This document shows positions 49,391-57,891 of a stretch of 64,000 nt of DNA, piece after piece (position 1 is the first letter of the stretch; each line of letters starts with the position of its first letter). Origin of the DNA: Kitasatospora sp. MAA4 (lineage in GTDB: Bacteria; Actinomycetota; Actinomycetes; Streptomycetales; Streptomycetaceae); the NCBI RefSeq assembly GCF_029893355.1, contig NZ_JARZAI010000014.1:124001-188000 (forward strand). Direction: 5' to 3'. The notes beneath the pieces are model-generated. The model had not been told where the DNA came from. It saw only the letters and a list, made by a program, of their open reading frames with translations, and searched no databases. The position numbers and the translations under genes are program-made.

Positions 49391-50185
49391 ATGACGGGCG
49401 CGGTGACGTGGCGGGTACGGCCGGCCGAGCCGCGGGCGGTGGTGCTCCTGCTGCACGGCGGCCAGGTGGAGAGCACCGCCCCGGCCCGGCCCTGGCACCT
49501 CGCGGTGGTGCGGATGCGCGGGTTCGTGCGGCCGGTGGCGCGCGAGACGGCCGGCCGGGCGGTCGCGGTGGGCCTGCTGCGCTACCGGTACCGGGGCTGG
49601 AACGGCGACCGGGCGCACGCCGCCCGTGACGTGCTGGCGGCGCTGGACGAGGTGGCGGCCGCCTACGGCCCGGTGCCCGTGGTGCTGGTCGGGCACTCGA
49701 TGGGCGGGCGGGCCGCGCTGCGGGCCGCCGGGCACCCGAACGTCACCGGTGTCGTCGCGCTCGCCCCCTGGTGCCCGCCCGAGGACCCCTGCGAGCAGCT
49801 GGCCGGACGCCGACTGGTGGCTCTGCACGGCGACCGGGACACGGTGACCGACCCCGCCGAGACCCGGCTGCTGGCCGCCCGGGCCCGGGCGGCGGGGGCG
49901 TCGGTGGCCGGGATCGAGGTGGCCGGGGCCGGCCACGGGATGCTGCGGCGCTCCGCCGACTGGCACCGCTCCGCCGCTCGGCTGGCGGCCGCCCTGCTGG
50001 GTCTGCGCGAGCCGCCGGAGCAGGTCGCGCAGGCGCTGGCGCTGGGCGGGGGCGAGGCCGGGGGCCTGCGGCTGCCGCTGCCCACCGTCGAGCAGTGGCC
50101 ACCGATCCGGGAAGCCCGCGAACGGCTGCGGCCGCCCCCGGCCCGGGAGGGGCGGAGACGGCCGCAGCGCTGGGTCAGGCGTTGA
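49391..50185 (+). CDS. alpha/beta-hydrolase
   Basis: This 264-residue protein starts at ATG 49391. The nucleophile elbow GHSMGG lies near residue 100 and a C-terminal GHGMLRRS gives the probable catalytic His; LHGDRDTVTDP carries the likely acid. The substrate is unknown. The C-terminal 45 residues are Pro/Arg rich (PPPAREGRRRPQRW) and overlap the convergent chaplin gene by 11 bases. There is no signal peptide. Confidence 0.85.
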   Translation: MTGAVTWRVRPAEPRAVVLLLHGGQVESTAPARPWHLAVVRMRGFVRPVARETAGRAVAVGLLRYRYRGWNGDRAHAARDVLAALDEVAAAYGPVPVVLVGHSMGGRAALRAAGHPNVTGVVALAPWCPPEDPCEQLAGRRLVALHGDRDTVTDPAETRLLAARARAAGASVAGIEVAGAGHGMLRRSADWHRSAARLAAALLGLREPPEQVAQALALGGGEAGGLRLPLPTVEQWPPIREARERLRPPPAREGRRRPQRWVRR

Positions 50186-50414
50186 CGCAGGTGTTCCCGA
50201 AGGCCGGGTTCGCGATGCCGACCAGGTTGATGCTGTTGCCGCAGATGTTGATCGGGATGTGGATCGGGATCTGGATCAGATTGCCCGACAGCACACCGGG
50301 CGAGCCGATCGCCGCGCCGTTGGCGGTGGCGTCTGCGCTGGCAACACCGGCGCCGCCGAGGACGAGCGCACCAGCGGCGCAGGCGAGCACAACGGCCCTG
50401 CGGAAGTCCTTCAT
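50175..50414 (-). CDS. short chaplin
   Basis: This 79-residue protein starts at ATG 50414. Residues 1-28 are a Sec signal peptide (FRRAVVLACAAGALVLGGAGVASA). The mature 50 residues are the chaplin domain: SPGVLSGNLIQIPIHIPINI, with Cys in NICGN and NTCVN as the conserved pair, and GIANPAFGN. Chaplins assemble into amyloid films that lower surface tension so that aerial hyphae can rise. It has no LAxTG sorting signal, so it is the secreted short type. The 3' end overlaps the hydrolase gene. Confidence 0.96.
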   Translation of the reverse strand: MKDFRRAVVLACAAGALVLGGAGVASADATANGAAIGSPGVLSGNLIQIPIHIPINICGNSINLVGIANPAFGNTCVNA

Positions 50415-50802
50415 GGGTCTTCTCCATTCCTTGCGGGATCGAACAGGGTCATGCGAGAACACATTCGTCCGGATATAGCCGAACGTGTTCCCATACTTAC
50501 TCTTCGTCCTCGGAAGTGCCCTGGGCGGTTACGCCACCCGCTATTCACCCGGTCGGCTGATCCGATCGTCGAGCAGATTGCGCTCGGCGGCGGTGCGCTG
50601 CGCCGCGCGGGTGAGCGGCCTCGCTCGTCCGGTCGCGTCGGCTTGACCAGCAATGCTGACGCCGTTTCACTTCAGCGTGGCTGCCGACCCTCTGCCACCG
50701 GACGGCCCTTCGTGTACGTACCCGATCTGTGCCCGTCCCGCTCGTAGGACCGAGCGCGAGGCTCGGGGCCTCCCCGTTCACCGAGTCGGAGGAAAACGAC
50801 CC
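50415..50802. promoter_or_regulatory. 388-base gene-free control region of the chaplin gene
   Basis: GAACACATTCG (50457-50467) and CGAACGTGTTC (50480-50490) form an inverted repeat with one mismatch and a 12-base spacer, 40 to 75 bases upstream of the chaplin start. The region has no convincing gene on either strand. It must carry the chaplin promoter (minus) and the promoter of the Tat-signal protein gene (plus). Confidence 0.5.
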
Positions 50803-51156
50803 ATGTCCCTGGATACCCCTGTGCCCGAAACCGCCGCCGAGGCGGGCCTGTCCCGGCGCGGCCTGATCAGAAACGCCACCGCGATCGGCGCGGTCGGCCT
50901 CACCGCCGGCCTGCTCTCCGGGCTGGGCACCGGCAGCGCGGCGGCCGACCCCGCCGACCCGGGCGAGCAGGCGGCCGACCCGGACGCGGCGGCCGCGGCG
51001 GACGCCGCCGATCCCGAGACGTCGACGGAGCAGACGCCGACCGTGGTGCACCTGCGCAACGCCCGCACCGGCGAACTGGACGTCTTCCACGGCCAGAGCC
51101 ACCGCCGGGTCCAGGACCGCGAGTTGGCCGACGCGCTGCTGCGCACCCTGGGCTGA
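50803..51156 (+). CDS. Tat-signal exported small protein
   Basis: This 117-residue protein starts at ATG 50803 behind GGAGGAAA; an upstream extension has no ribosome site. A twin-arginine signal (SRRGLIRNATAIGAVGLTAG, about residues 17-36) ends near AAADPAD. The mature part is acidic and Ala/Asp rich, then a small domain (VVHLRNARTGELDVFHGQSH, RELADALLRTL). It is followed 86 bases later by the DUF4331 gene. No family is recognised. Confidence 0.8.
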   Translation: MSLDTPVPETAAEAGLSRRGLIRNATAIGAVGLTAGLLSGLGTGSAAADPADPGEQAADPDAAAAADAADPETSTEQTPTVVHLRNARTGELDVFHGQSHRRVQDRELADALLRTLG

Positions 51157-51242
51157 CCCGCACTTCCCGGTCGGCACCGCGCCGGAGCCGGCCGGGTCCC
51201 CCCGTCCCAACCCCCTTGTCCCAGCACCCCTGTGAGGCCACC

Positions 51243-52628
51243 TTGTCGTCCCACCGCGAAGCTCCCGAGATCTCCAAGGACCCGGTGGCGGACAGCACCG
51301 ACGTCTACGCCTTCGTCAGCCCCGACGCCTGCGAAACCGTCACGCTGATCGCCAACTACCTGCCGCTGCAAGGCGCGGCGGGCGGTCCGAACTTCTACGA
51401 GTTCGGCGACGACGTGCTCTACGAGATCCACATCGACAACGACGGCGACGGCCGGCCGGACATCACCTACCAGTTCCGCTTCGAGGTCGAGCTGTCCAAC
51501 CCGGACACCTTCCTCTACAACACCGGCCAGATCCTCTCGCTGGACTCCGCCAACTGGAACCGCAAGCAGTTCTACACGGTGACCAAGGTCGAGGCGGGCG
51601 GCCGGGAGACCGTGCTCGGCCGCCACCTGGCCTGCCCGCCGTGCAACATCGGCCCGCTCTCCACCCCCGACTACCCCTCGCTGGCGTCCGCCGCCGTGCA
51701 CTCCCTGGACGGCGGCCGCAAGGTCTTCGCCGGCCAGCGGGCCGAGGGCTTCTACGTGGACCTCGGGTCGATCTTCGATCTGGGCAACCTGCGGCCCTTC
51801 CAGAACCTGCACAGCCTGAACGTCTTCAGCAGCCCCGCCCCCGGCGTCAACACCACCGCCGACCTGAACGTGCACAGCATCTCGCTGCAGGTCCCGATCA
51901 CCGAGCTGACCCGCGGCGGCTGGCAGCCCGGCGACCCGGGCGACCCGCGTGCCGTGATCGGGGTGTGGACCTCGGCCAGCCGCCGACAGGCCCGGATCCG
52001 CAGCGCGGAGAGCCGGCACGTCGAGTCCGGCCCCTTCGTCCAGGTCTCCCGGCTCGGCAACCCGCTCTTCAACGAGGTGCTGGTGCCGATGAGCCGCAAG
52101 GACGAGTGGAACTCCGTGCCGCCGTCCGACGACAAGAACTTCGCCCAGTACGTGGCGATGCCCGAGCTGGCGAAGCTGCTGCCGGCGCTCTACCCCGGCG
52201 TCTTCCCGAACCTGGCGGCCTACACCAAGCCGCGCGCCGACCTGCTGGCCATCCTGCTGACCGGCATCCCGACCGGCGTGGTGCCCGGCTTCCAGAACTT
52301 CACCGGCAGCACCGAGGCCGACATGCTGCGGCTCAACGTGGCCGTGCCGCCTGCCGCCAACCCCAACATCCTGGGCCTGGTGGGCGGTGACGCGGCCGGC
52401 TTCCCGAACGGCCGCCGGGTCTTCGACGACGTGGTGACCGTGGAGCTGCGGGCCATCGCCGGCCTCACCCTGCCGCTGGTGGACAAGACGTTCACCCCGG
52501 ACGCCGCCGCGGGCGAGATCACCGACGGCCTCACCCCCGCCGACGTCAAGAACCCCTACCTGACCACCTTCCCCTACCTCGGTGTCCCGTACGACGGGTA
52601 CAACAACCCGCCCAAGACCCCGTCCTGA
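51243..52628 (+). CDS. DUF4331 domain protein
   Basis: This 461-residue protein is assigned TTG 51243 with GAGG upstream, because the family begins SSHREAPEISKDPVADSTDV; TTG 51216 is an alternative. The rest includes LIANYLPLQGAAGGPNFYEF, IDNDGDGRPDITYQFRF and ALYPGVFPNL, typical of DUF4331, which is thought to be a beta-propeller-like protein. There is no signal peptide. The family's function is unknown. It is followed directly by a 109-residue gene. Confidence 0.9.
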   Translation: MSSHREAPEISKDPVADSTDVYAFVSPDACETVTLIANYLPLQGAAGGPNFYEFGDDVLYEIHIDNDGDGRPDITYQFRFEVELSNPDTFLYNTGQILSLDSANWNRKQFYTVTKVEAGGRETVLGRHLACPPCNIGPLSTPDYPSLASAAVHSLDGGRKVFAGQRAEGFYVDLGSIFDLGNLRPFQNLHSLNVFSSPAPGVNTTADLNVHSISLQVPITELTRGGWQPGDPGDPRAVIGVWTSASRRQARIRSAESRHVESGPFVQVSRLGNPLFNEVLVPMSRKDEWNSVPPSDDKNFAQYVAMPELAKLLPALYPGVFPNLAAYTKPRADLLAILLTGIPTGVVPGFQNFTGSTEADMLRLNVAVPPAANPNILGLVGGDAAGFPNGRRVFDDVVTVELRAIAGLTLPLVDKTFTPDAAAGEITDGLTPADVKNPYLTTFPYLGVPYDGYNNPPKTPS

Positions 52629-52957
52629 TGGAGGCCTCCATGCACACCCACGCGCCGCTGCCGCCGCCCTCGCGGGAGGGCAGCGTCGTCCTGGAGATCG
52701 GCGGGGACCAGGGCGCGGTCATCATCCACACCGGCCCGGCCGAGGACGGCCTGGAGATCGAGGTCGGCCCGCTCGACCCGACCGCCCGGCGCACCCACGC
52801 CGCGGTCCGGCCGCGCCACCTGGGCGGCCGGACGGTGCACTGCGCGGTGATCAGCCCGCTGCCGGCCGGCGAGTACGTCGTCTGGCGCGACCCGCTCACC
52901 CCGGCCGGCCGGCTCACCGTGCACGGCGGCGGAGTGAGCGAGTACCACTGGCAGTAG
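52628..52957 (+). CDS. small protein coupled to DUF4331
   Basis: This 109-residue protein starts at ATG 52628, one base into the previous stop; ATG 52640 has a GGAGG five bases upstream and may be the true start. The sequence is beta-rich (SVVLEIGGDQGAVIIHTGPA, RTVHCAVISPLPAGEYVVWR), a single domain without export signal. Coupling suggests a shared role with DUF4331. The family is not recognised. Confidence 0.65.
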   Translation: MEASMHTHAPLPPPSREGSVVLEIGGDQGAVIIHTGPAEDGLEIEVGPLDPTARRTHAAVRPRHLGGRTVHCAVISPLPAGEYVVWRDPLTPAGRLTVHGGGVSEYHWQ

Positions 52958-52971
52958 CTGTCTGGTGGTGG

Positions 52972-54138
52972 CTAGTCGGCCGGCAGCTCGGTGTGCACGG
53001 CGAAGCCGCGGTCCGCGGTGGGACCGGCGCCGAACGAGCCGCCGAGCAGCTGCGCCCGCTCGCGCAGGCCGACCAGCCCGTGCCCGCCGCCCGGCAGCGG
53101 CGCGGGATGGCCGGCCGCCCGGGCGGGCGCCGGCCCGTTGTGGACGTCCACCAGCAGCCGGCTGCCGCGGGCGGTCACCCGGACCCGGACGGCCGAGCCC
53201 GGTGCGTGCTTGCTGATGTTGGTCAGCGCCTCCTGCACCGTCCGGTAGGCCGCCCGCTGGACGGCTTCGGGCCAGTTCCGCTCGCCCGGGTGCAGCTCGG
53301 CGGCGGCGGACAGCCCGCTCTCGCCGATCAGCCGGGGCAGGTCGGACAGCTGCGGCTGGGGGGCGGGCGGCACGCTCCCCGGGTGCAGGTCGGTACCGCC
53401 GGCCGCGCGCAGCACCCCGACCATCTGCCGCAGCTCCTGAAGGGTGCGCACCGACAGCTCGCGGATGGTCGCGGCGGTCCGCTCGGCGCACGGGTCGGTG
53501 GTGGACACCTGCAGGCCGCCGGCCTGCACGCTGATCAGGCTCACCTGGTGCGAGACCACGTCGTGCATCTCACGGGCGAGCCGGGCCCGTTCGGTGGCCA
53601 GCACCCGTTCGGCCAGCAGCCGGGCCTCGCGCTCCTGCCCGCGGGTCAGTTCCTCGAGACGCTCGGTCAGCTCGCGCCGGGTGCGGGCCAGCAGGCCCAG
53701 CGCGACCGGGGCGATGCCCAGCAGCAGCGACTGGATCATCGCCAGGCCGTTGGACTGGTTGAGCGCCAGCGGGTCGATCGAGGAGTTCTGCTCGGAGACC
53801 GACCAGGTGAAGTAGTCGGCCAGCGCGAAGCCGGTCGCGCAGAGCACCGTCACCGGCAGCCGCCGCCGCGCGGCGGCCACCGAGTAGACGGCGGTCATCG
53901 GCGCCAGCCAGCTCTCGGTGAAGAAGGTGCCGGGCAGCGCGAGCAGCACCGAGACCACCGGGTAGCGGGTGCGCAGCAGCAGGCCCAGCACGGCGACGCC
54001 GTTCAGGGCGTTCTTCCACCAGACGGTGTCCCGGTCCAGCAGCCAGGTCTCCAGCAGCGCCAGCAGGACGGGCAGCAGCAGCACCACCCACGGCCTGGCC
54101 AGCAGACGGGCGGCGGCCGACCGCCGATCGGCTCTCAC
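52972..54138 (-). CDS. sensor histidine kinase (NarL/DesK type)
   Basis: This 388-residue protein starts at GTG 54138, overlapping the response regulator stop as GTGA. Four to five membrane segments fill residues 10-150. The dimerisation/phosphoacceptor region has the H-box REMHDVVSHQVSLISVQAGG. The HATPase domain shows TVQEALTNISKHAPG and the G-box GGHGLVGLRERAQLLGG. It phosphorylates the response regulator encoded upstream. The short extracytoplasmic loops suggest sensing of membrane or intramembrane signals. Confidence 0.92.
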   Translation of the reverse strand: MRADRRSAAARLLARPWVVLLLPVLLALLETWLLDRDTVWWKNALNGVAVLGLLLRTRYPVVSVLLALPGTFFTESWLAPMTAVYSVAAARRRLPVTVLCATGFALADYFTWSVSEQNSSIDPLALNQSNGLAMIQSLLLGIAPVALGLLARTRRELTERLEELTRGQEREARLLAERVLATERARLAREMHDVVSHQVSLISVQAGGLQVSTTDPCAERTAATIRELSVRTLQELRQMVGVLRAAGGTDLHPGSVPPAPQPQLSDLPRLIGESGLSAAAELHPGERNWPEAVQRAAYRTVQEALTNISKHAPGSAVRVRVTARGSRLLVDVHNGPAPARAAGHPAPLPGGGHGLVGLRERAQLLGGSFGAGPTADRGFAVHTELPAD

Positions 54139-54800
54139 TGCTGCTTTGGCGCCCGGACCAGCGCGGCCCGGTGCGCGATCACCGCGGCCTGCACCCGGTT
54201 CGCCGCGCCCAGCTTGCCCAGGATCGCGCTGATGTGGTCCTTGACCGTGCCGGTCCCCAGGAAGAGCCGGTCGGCGATCTCGGCGTTGGCCAGGCCCTCG
54301 CCGAGCAGCGCCAGCACGTCCAGCTCGCGCCCGGTCAGCGAGCGGACCATGGCGAGCGCCGCCGCGTCCGGTCCGCCGCCGTCCACATAGCCGCCGATGA
54401 CCGTGCGGGTGACCGCCGGGGAGAGCATGCTGCCGCCCGCGGCCAGGATCCGCACCGCGTGGACCAGCTGGTCGGGCGCGGTGTCCTTGAGCAGGAAGCC
54501 CGCCGCGCCGGCCCGCAGCGCGGTGCCGATGTACTCGTCGGTGTCGAAGGTGGTGAGCATCGAGACGGCCGGCGGGTCGGGCAGTGCGCGCAGCCGGCGC
54601 AGCACCGAGATGCCGTCCAGGTCGGGCATCCGGATGTCCAGCAGCACCACGTGGGGCTTCAGCCTGGTGACGTACGCCTCGGCGTCGGCACCCGAGCACC
54701 CGCCGACCATCTCCAGGTCGGAGGCCGAGCCCACGATCAGCCCAAGGCCCGAGCGGACGAGCAGCTCGTCGTCCACGATCAGCACACGGATGGCTGTCAC
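54135..54800 (-). CDS. NarL/LuxR-family response regulator
   Basis: This 221-residue protein starts at GTG 54800. The receiver domain has the acidic pair DDE at 10-12 and Asp55 in LLDIRMPDLDG, with Lys in FLLKDTAP near residue 104. The LuxR HTH is LTGRELDVLALLGEGLANAE then FLGTGTVKDHISAILGKLG. It pairs with the downstream kinase gene. Targets are unknown; the adjacent DUF4331 and lysyltransferase genes are candidates. Confidence 0.94.
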   Translation of the reverse strand: MTAIRVLIVDDELLVRSGLGLIVGSASDLEMVGGCSGADAEAYVTRLKPHVVLLDIRMPDLDGISVLRRLRALPDPPAVSMLTTFDTDEYIGTALRAGAAGFLLKDTAPDQLVHAVRILAAGGSMLSPAVTRTVIGGYVDGGGPDAAALAMVRSLTGRELDVLALLGEGLANAEIADRLFLGTGTVKDHISAILGKLGAANRVQAAVIAHRAALVRAPKQQ

Positions 54801-54983
54801 GTTCCCTCCTCATCTCTCAGCAAGGACGAGCCTAGGGCGTCCGGCGACCTCACCCCCGCCGATCGGCGGGGTGGGAATCAGCAGCCCGGTTCACGCGAAT
54901 CTCTTCCGGGGTGAGCCACGATGGAGGACGCCCCTGAGGCACAAGCGGATGCGTCCCTGCACCTGATCGTTTGGAATTGAGCT

Positions 54984-56819
54984 GTGTCCACCACCACGAA
55001 GCAGCCGTCCGCGGCTGCCGCGGCCGCGCCCCGGCCCGGGTTGCTCGCGCGCATGCGGCCCCGCGCCGCCGCCGCGACGGTCTGGTACCTGCGGCTCGTC
55101 GCCCTGCTCAACCTGGTGGCCGTCCTGCTGGTGCCGTTCCGCAACACGGTGCGCCACCACTCCGAGGGCGACTTCTTCACGCCCTACCTGGTGACGGCCG
55201 GCCTGGCCACGATGGTGCTGTCGCTCTTCCTGGCGGTCGCCATGCGGCGGCGCAAGCGGGCGGCCTGGATCTTCAACATCGCGCTGGGCGGCCTCACCTT
55301 CCTGATCTACGTACTGGCGCTCGCCTGGCCGGGCGAGAACCACTTCCGCGACCACGGCTTCAACTACTTCTCGGCGGTGCTCACCGGGCTCCTGGTGCTG
55401 GCGCTGCTGGTGGGCCGCAAGGAGTTCGTCTCCAAGGGCGACCGGTCCAACCCCAAGATGGCGGTGGCCACCTTCATCGGCGGGCTGCTGGTGGGCGGGG
55501 CGATCGGCGCGCTGCTGGTCACCCTCAACAACTCGCTGCCGGGCGCGGGTCTGGGCGACCGCTTCGGCTACGCGCTGGCCCGGATGATCACCATCGAGCC
55601 CACCGAGCACGTGCAGGACGTCATCGACGTCCCGACCTGGGTGAACGCCTTCATCAACGCGATGAGCGCGGTGCTCTTCCTCCTCGTGCTCTACGTCGCC
55701 TTCCGCAGCCCGCGCGACAAGGAGCTGCTGAACCCGGACGACGAGCAGCAGCTGCGCGAGCTGCTCGCCAAGCAGGGCGGGCGCGACTCGCTGGGCTACT
55801 TCGCGCTGCGCCGCGACAAGGCGGTGATCTTCTCGCCGACCGGCAAGGCCGCGGTCACCTACCGGGTGGTCGGCGGCGTCTCGCTCGCCTCGGGCGACCC
55901 GATCGGCGACCCGGAGGCCTGGCCGGGCGCGATCGAGCTGTGGCTGGCCGAGGCCCGCGAGCACGCCTGGGCGCCGGCCGTGATGGGCGCCTCCGAGGAG
56001 GCCGGGGTGATCTACGCCCGGCACGGCCTGGACGCGTTGGAGCTGGGCGACGAGGCGATCGTCGAGCTGGACGAGTTCTCCCTGGAGGGCCGGGCCATGC
56101 GCGTGGTCCGGCAGGCGTACAACCGGGTGAAGCGGGCCGGCTACACGATCCGGATCCGCCGGCACGAGGACATCCCCGAGGAGGAGATGGCCGAGCTGCT
56201 GACCAAGGCCGACCGCTGGCGGGACGGGCAGACCGAGCGCGGCTTCTCGATGGCGCTCGGCCGACTCGGCGACCCGGCGGACGGCCGCTGCGTGATGCTG
56301 GAGTGCCACGACGCCGAGGGTGAGCTGCGGGCCGTGCTCAGTTTCGTCCCGTGGGGCGACAAGGGCCTCTCGCTGGATCTGATGCGCCGCGACCGGGAAA
56401 CCGAGAACGGCCTGATGGAGTTCATGGTGATCGAACTCCTGGAACAGGCGAAGGAGATCCAGCTCGAACGGGTTTCGCTGAACTTCGCGATGTTCCGCTC
56501 GGTGTTCGAGCGCGGTTCGCGACTCGGAGCCGGACCGGTGCTGCGGCTCTGGCGCGCGGTCCTCGGCTTCTTCTCGCGCTGGTGGCAGATCGAGTCGCTC
56601 TACCGCGCCAACGCCAAGTACCGGCCGATCTGGGAGCCCCGCTACCTGCTCTTCGAGAAGAGCAGCGAGATCCCGCGGATCGGCATCGCCAGCGCCCGCG
56701 CCGAGGGGTTCATCACCGCACCGAGCCTGCCCGCCCTGTTCCGTCGTCGGCATGTCCGGGTGGCCTCCGTGCCGTCGGCTCCGAAACTGCCGACGGCGGA
56801 ACGTGGAGGGAAGGGGTAG
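54984..56819 (+). CDS. DUF2156 phosphatidylglycerol lysyltransferase-like membrane protein
   Basis: This 611-residue protein starts at GTG 54984. Six or so membrane segments occupy residues 30-230. The cytosolic DUF2156/MprF catalytic domain follows (residues about 250-590): LGYFALRRDKAVIFSPTGKA, AVMGASEEAGVIYARHGL, LDLMRRDRETENGLMEFM and VSLNFAMFRSVFERG. MprF-type enzymes move lysine or alanine from aminoacyl-tRNA to phosphatidylglycerol, making the membrane less negative and resistant to cationic peptides. There is no lysyl-tRNA synthetase domain fused, unlike LysX. Confidence 0.85.
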   Translation: MSTTTKQPSAAAAAAPRPGLLARMRPRAAAATVWYLRLVALLNLVAVLLVPFRNTVRHHSEGDFFTPYLVTAGLATMVLSLFLAVAMRRRKRAAWIFNIALGGLTFLIYVLALAWPGENHFRDHGFNYFSAVLTGLLVLALLVGRKEFVSKGDRSNPKMAVATFIGGLLVGGAIGALLVTLNNSLPGAGLGDRFGYALARMITIEPTEHVQDVIDVPTWVNAFINAMSAVLFLLVLYVAFRSPRDKELLNPDDEQQLRELLAKQGGRDSLGYFALRRDKAVIFSPTGKAAVTYRVVGGVSLASGDPIGDPEAWPGAIELWLAEAREHAWAPAVMGASEEAGVIYARHGLDALELGDEAIVELDEFSLEGRAMRVVRQAYNRVKRAGYTIRIRRHEDIPEEEMAELLTKADRWRDGQTERGFSMALGRLGDPADGRCVMLECHDAEGELRAVLSFVPWGDKGLSLDLMRRDRETENGLMEFMVIELLEQAKEIQLERVSLNFAMFRSVFERGSRLGAGPVLRLWRAVLGFFSRWWQIESLYRANAKYRPIWEPRYLLFEKSSEIPRIGIASARAEGFITAPSLPALFRRRHVRVASVPSAPKLPTAERGGKG

Positions 56820-57055
56820 TCCCTCCGCCGGGGGGCGGAGGGGACCCAAGGACTCATCCCGCGGGGGGAATGCAGGGCGACTTGAAACTCGCTTTATCCC
56901 CCGCGGAGATGAGCGGAAAATCAGTCTGTGGACCGAGCGAAATCGTTTTGCTCGTGCCTACGCTGGACGAACAAGCCGACCGGGTATGTATCGGGGAACC
57001 CGGGCGGACAGGGCTGCGGGGACACAGTGTCGGCAGCGGACATGGAGAGGTAGCC

Positions 57056-57826
57056 GTGAACCAGAGGACCCACGCGGGGGACGAGCGACGAGGGCGGGTA
57101 TCGCCGATCAGGCGGGCCGTCGTCGCCGAGTGGGGAACGCTGTACGTGACGGTCCGGGACCAGCTGGCGCGCAGGCGTCTGGCCGCCATCCCGCTCGCGA
57201 CGATCGCGACGTTCCTGATCCTCCTGTTCAGCGTCGTCCAGCACCTGCCGGGCGGCGAGCGGCTGGTGACCCACCTGGGGGTGGTGAAGGCCGCGCTGCC
57301 GCTCGACGTCTCGCTGCTGCGCACGCCGCTCTCGCTCTACGTGCCCGCCCTGGACCTGCCGGTCTGGGGGGCGCTGGCCCAGGTGCTGCTGGTCTTCGGG
57401 ATCGCCGAGATCGTGCTCGGCCGACGGATGACCCTGCTGATCGCCTACGCCTGCACGCTGGCGGGCACGTTCTTCGCCCGGATGGGTGTCGCGATCGGCC
57501 CGGACCATCTGCTGGGCCTGCCCGAGAAGGTCGCCCAGTACCGGGACACCGGCCCGTCCGCGGCCGTGGTCGCGCTGGCGGTCTGCGTCGCGTGGAAGTG
57601 CCGTGCCTGGTTCACCATGGGCGCGGTGCTGGTGACCATGGTCGGCGAGGCCGTGCTGCTGCCGAACCTGGCCGGCCTGGAGCACGTCGTGGCGCTGGCC
57701 ACGGCGGTGCTGATCGCCGCCTCGGCGGAGGTCTTCGGCAGCTACTGGCCGCGGGTGCTGACCGGGGTCGGCGCCGCCGCCCTGGTCACCGGGGACAGCC
57801 GGCGGCCGTCCGGCGCCGTGCTCTGA
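57056..57826 (+). CDS. rhomboid-like integral membrane protein
   Basis: This 256-residue protein is assigned GTG 57056 with GGAGAGG upstream; an upstream extension overlaps the lysyltransferase gene. Several membrane segments are visible (AAIPLATIATFLILLFSVVQ; YVPALDLPVWGALAQVLLVF; LLIAYACTLAGTFFARMGVA). It has the general layout of rhomboid-like proteins of streptomycetes but no GxSG protease motif, so it is probably not a protease. Function is unknown. Confidence 0.7.
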   Translation: MNQRTHAGDERRGRVSPIRRAVVAEWGTLYVTVRDQLARRRLAAIPLATIATFLILLFSVVQHLPGGERLVTHLGVVKAALPLDVSLLRTPLSLYVPALDLPVWGALAQVLLVFGIAEIVLGRRMTLLIAYACTLAGTFFARMGVAIGPDHLLGLPEKVAQYRDTGPSAAVVALAVCVAWKCRAWFTMGAVLVTMVGEAVLLPNLAGLEHVVALATAVLIAASAEVFGSYWPRVLTGVGAAALVTGDSRRPSGAVL

Positions 57827-57851
57827 GTCCACCTGGCGCCCACCTGCTGCT

Positions 57852-57883
57852 GCCCCGCCGCTGATGCTTCTCAGCGGCGGGGC
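57852..57883. terminator. terminator between rhomboid-like and SpoIIE-type genes
   Basis: GCCCCGCCGCTGA (57852-57864) pairs perfectly with TCAGCGGCGGGGC (57871-57883) around TGCTTC. It separates the convergent genes. The last arm is repeated at the SpoIIE-type gene end (near 57892), so alternative pairing is possible. Confidence 0.85.
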
Positions 57884-57891
57884 AGCACGTT

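Noticed and set aside
50411..50653. An 80-codon minus-strand frame upstream of the chaplin gene.
   Set aside because: It overlaps the chaplin start and control region, with no ribosome site or domain.
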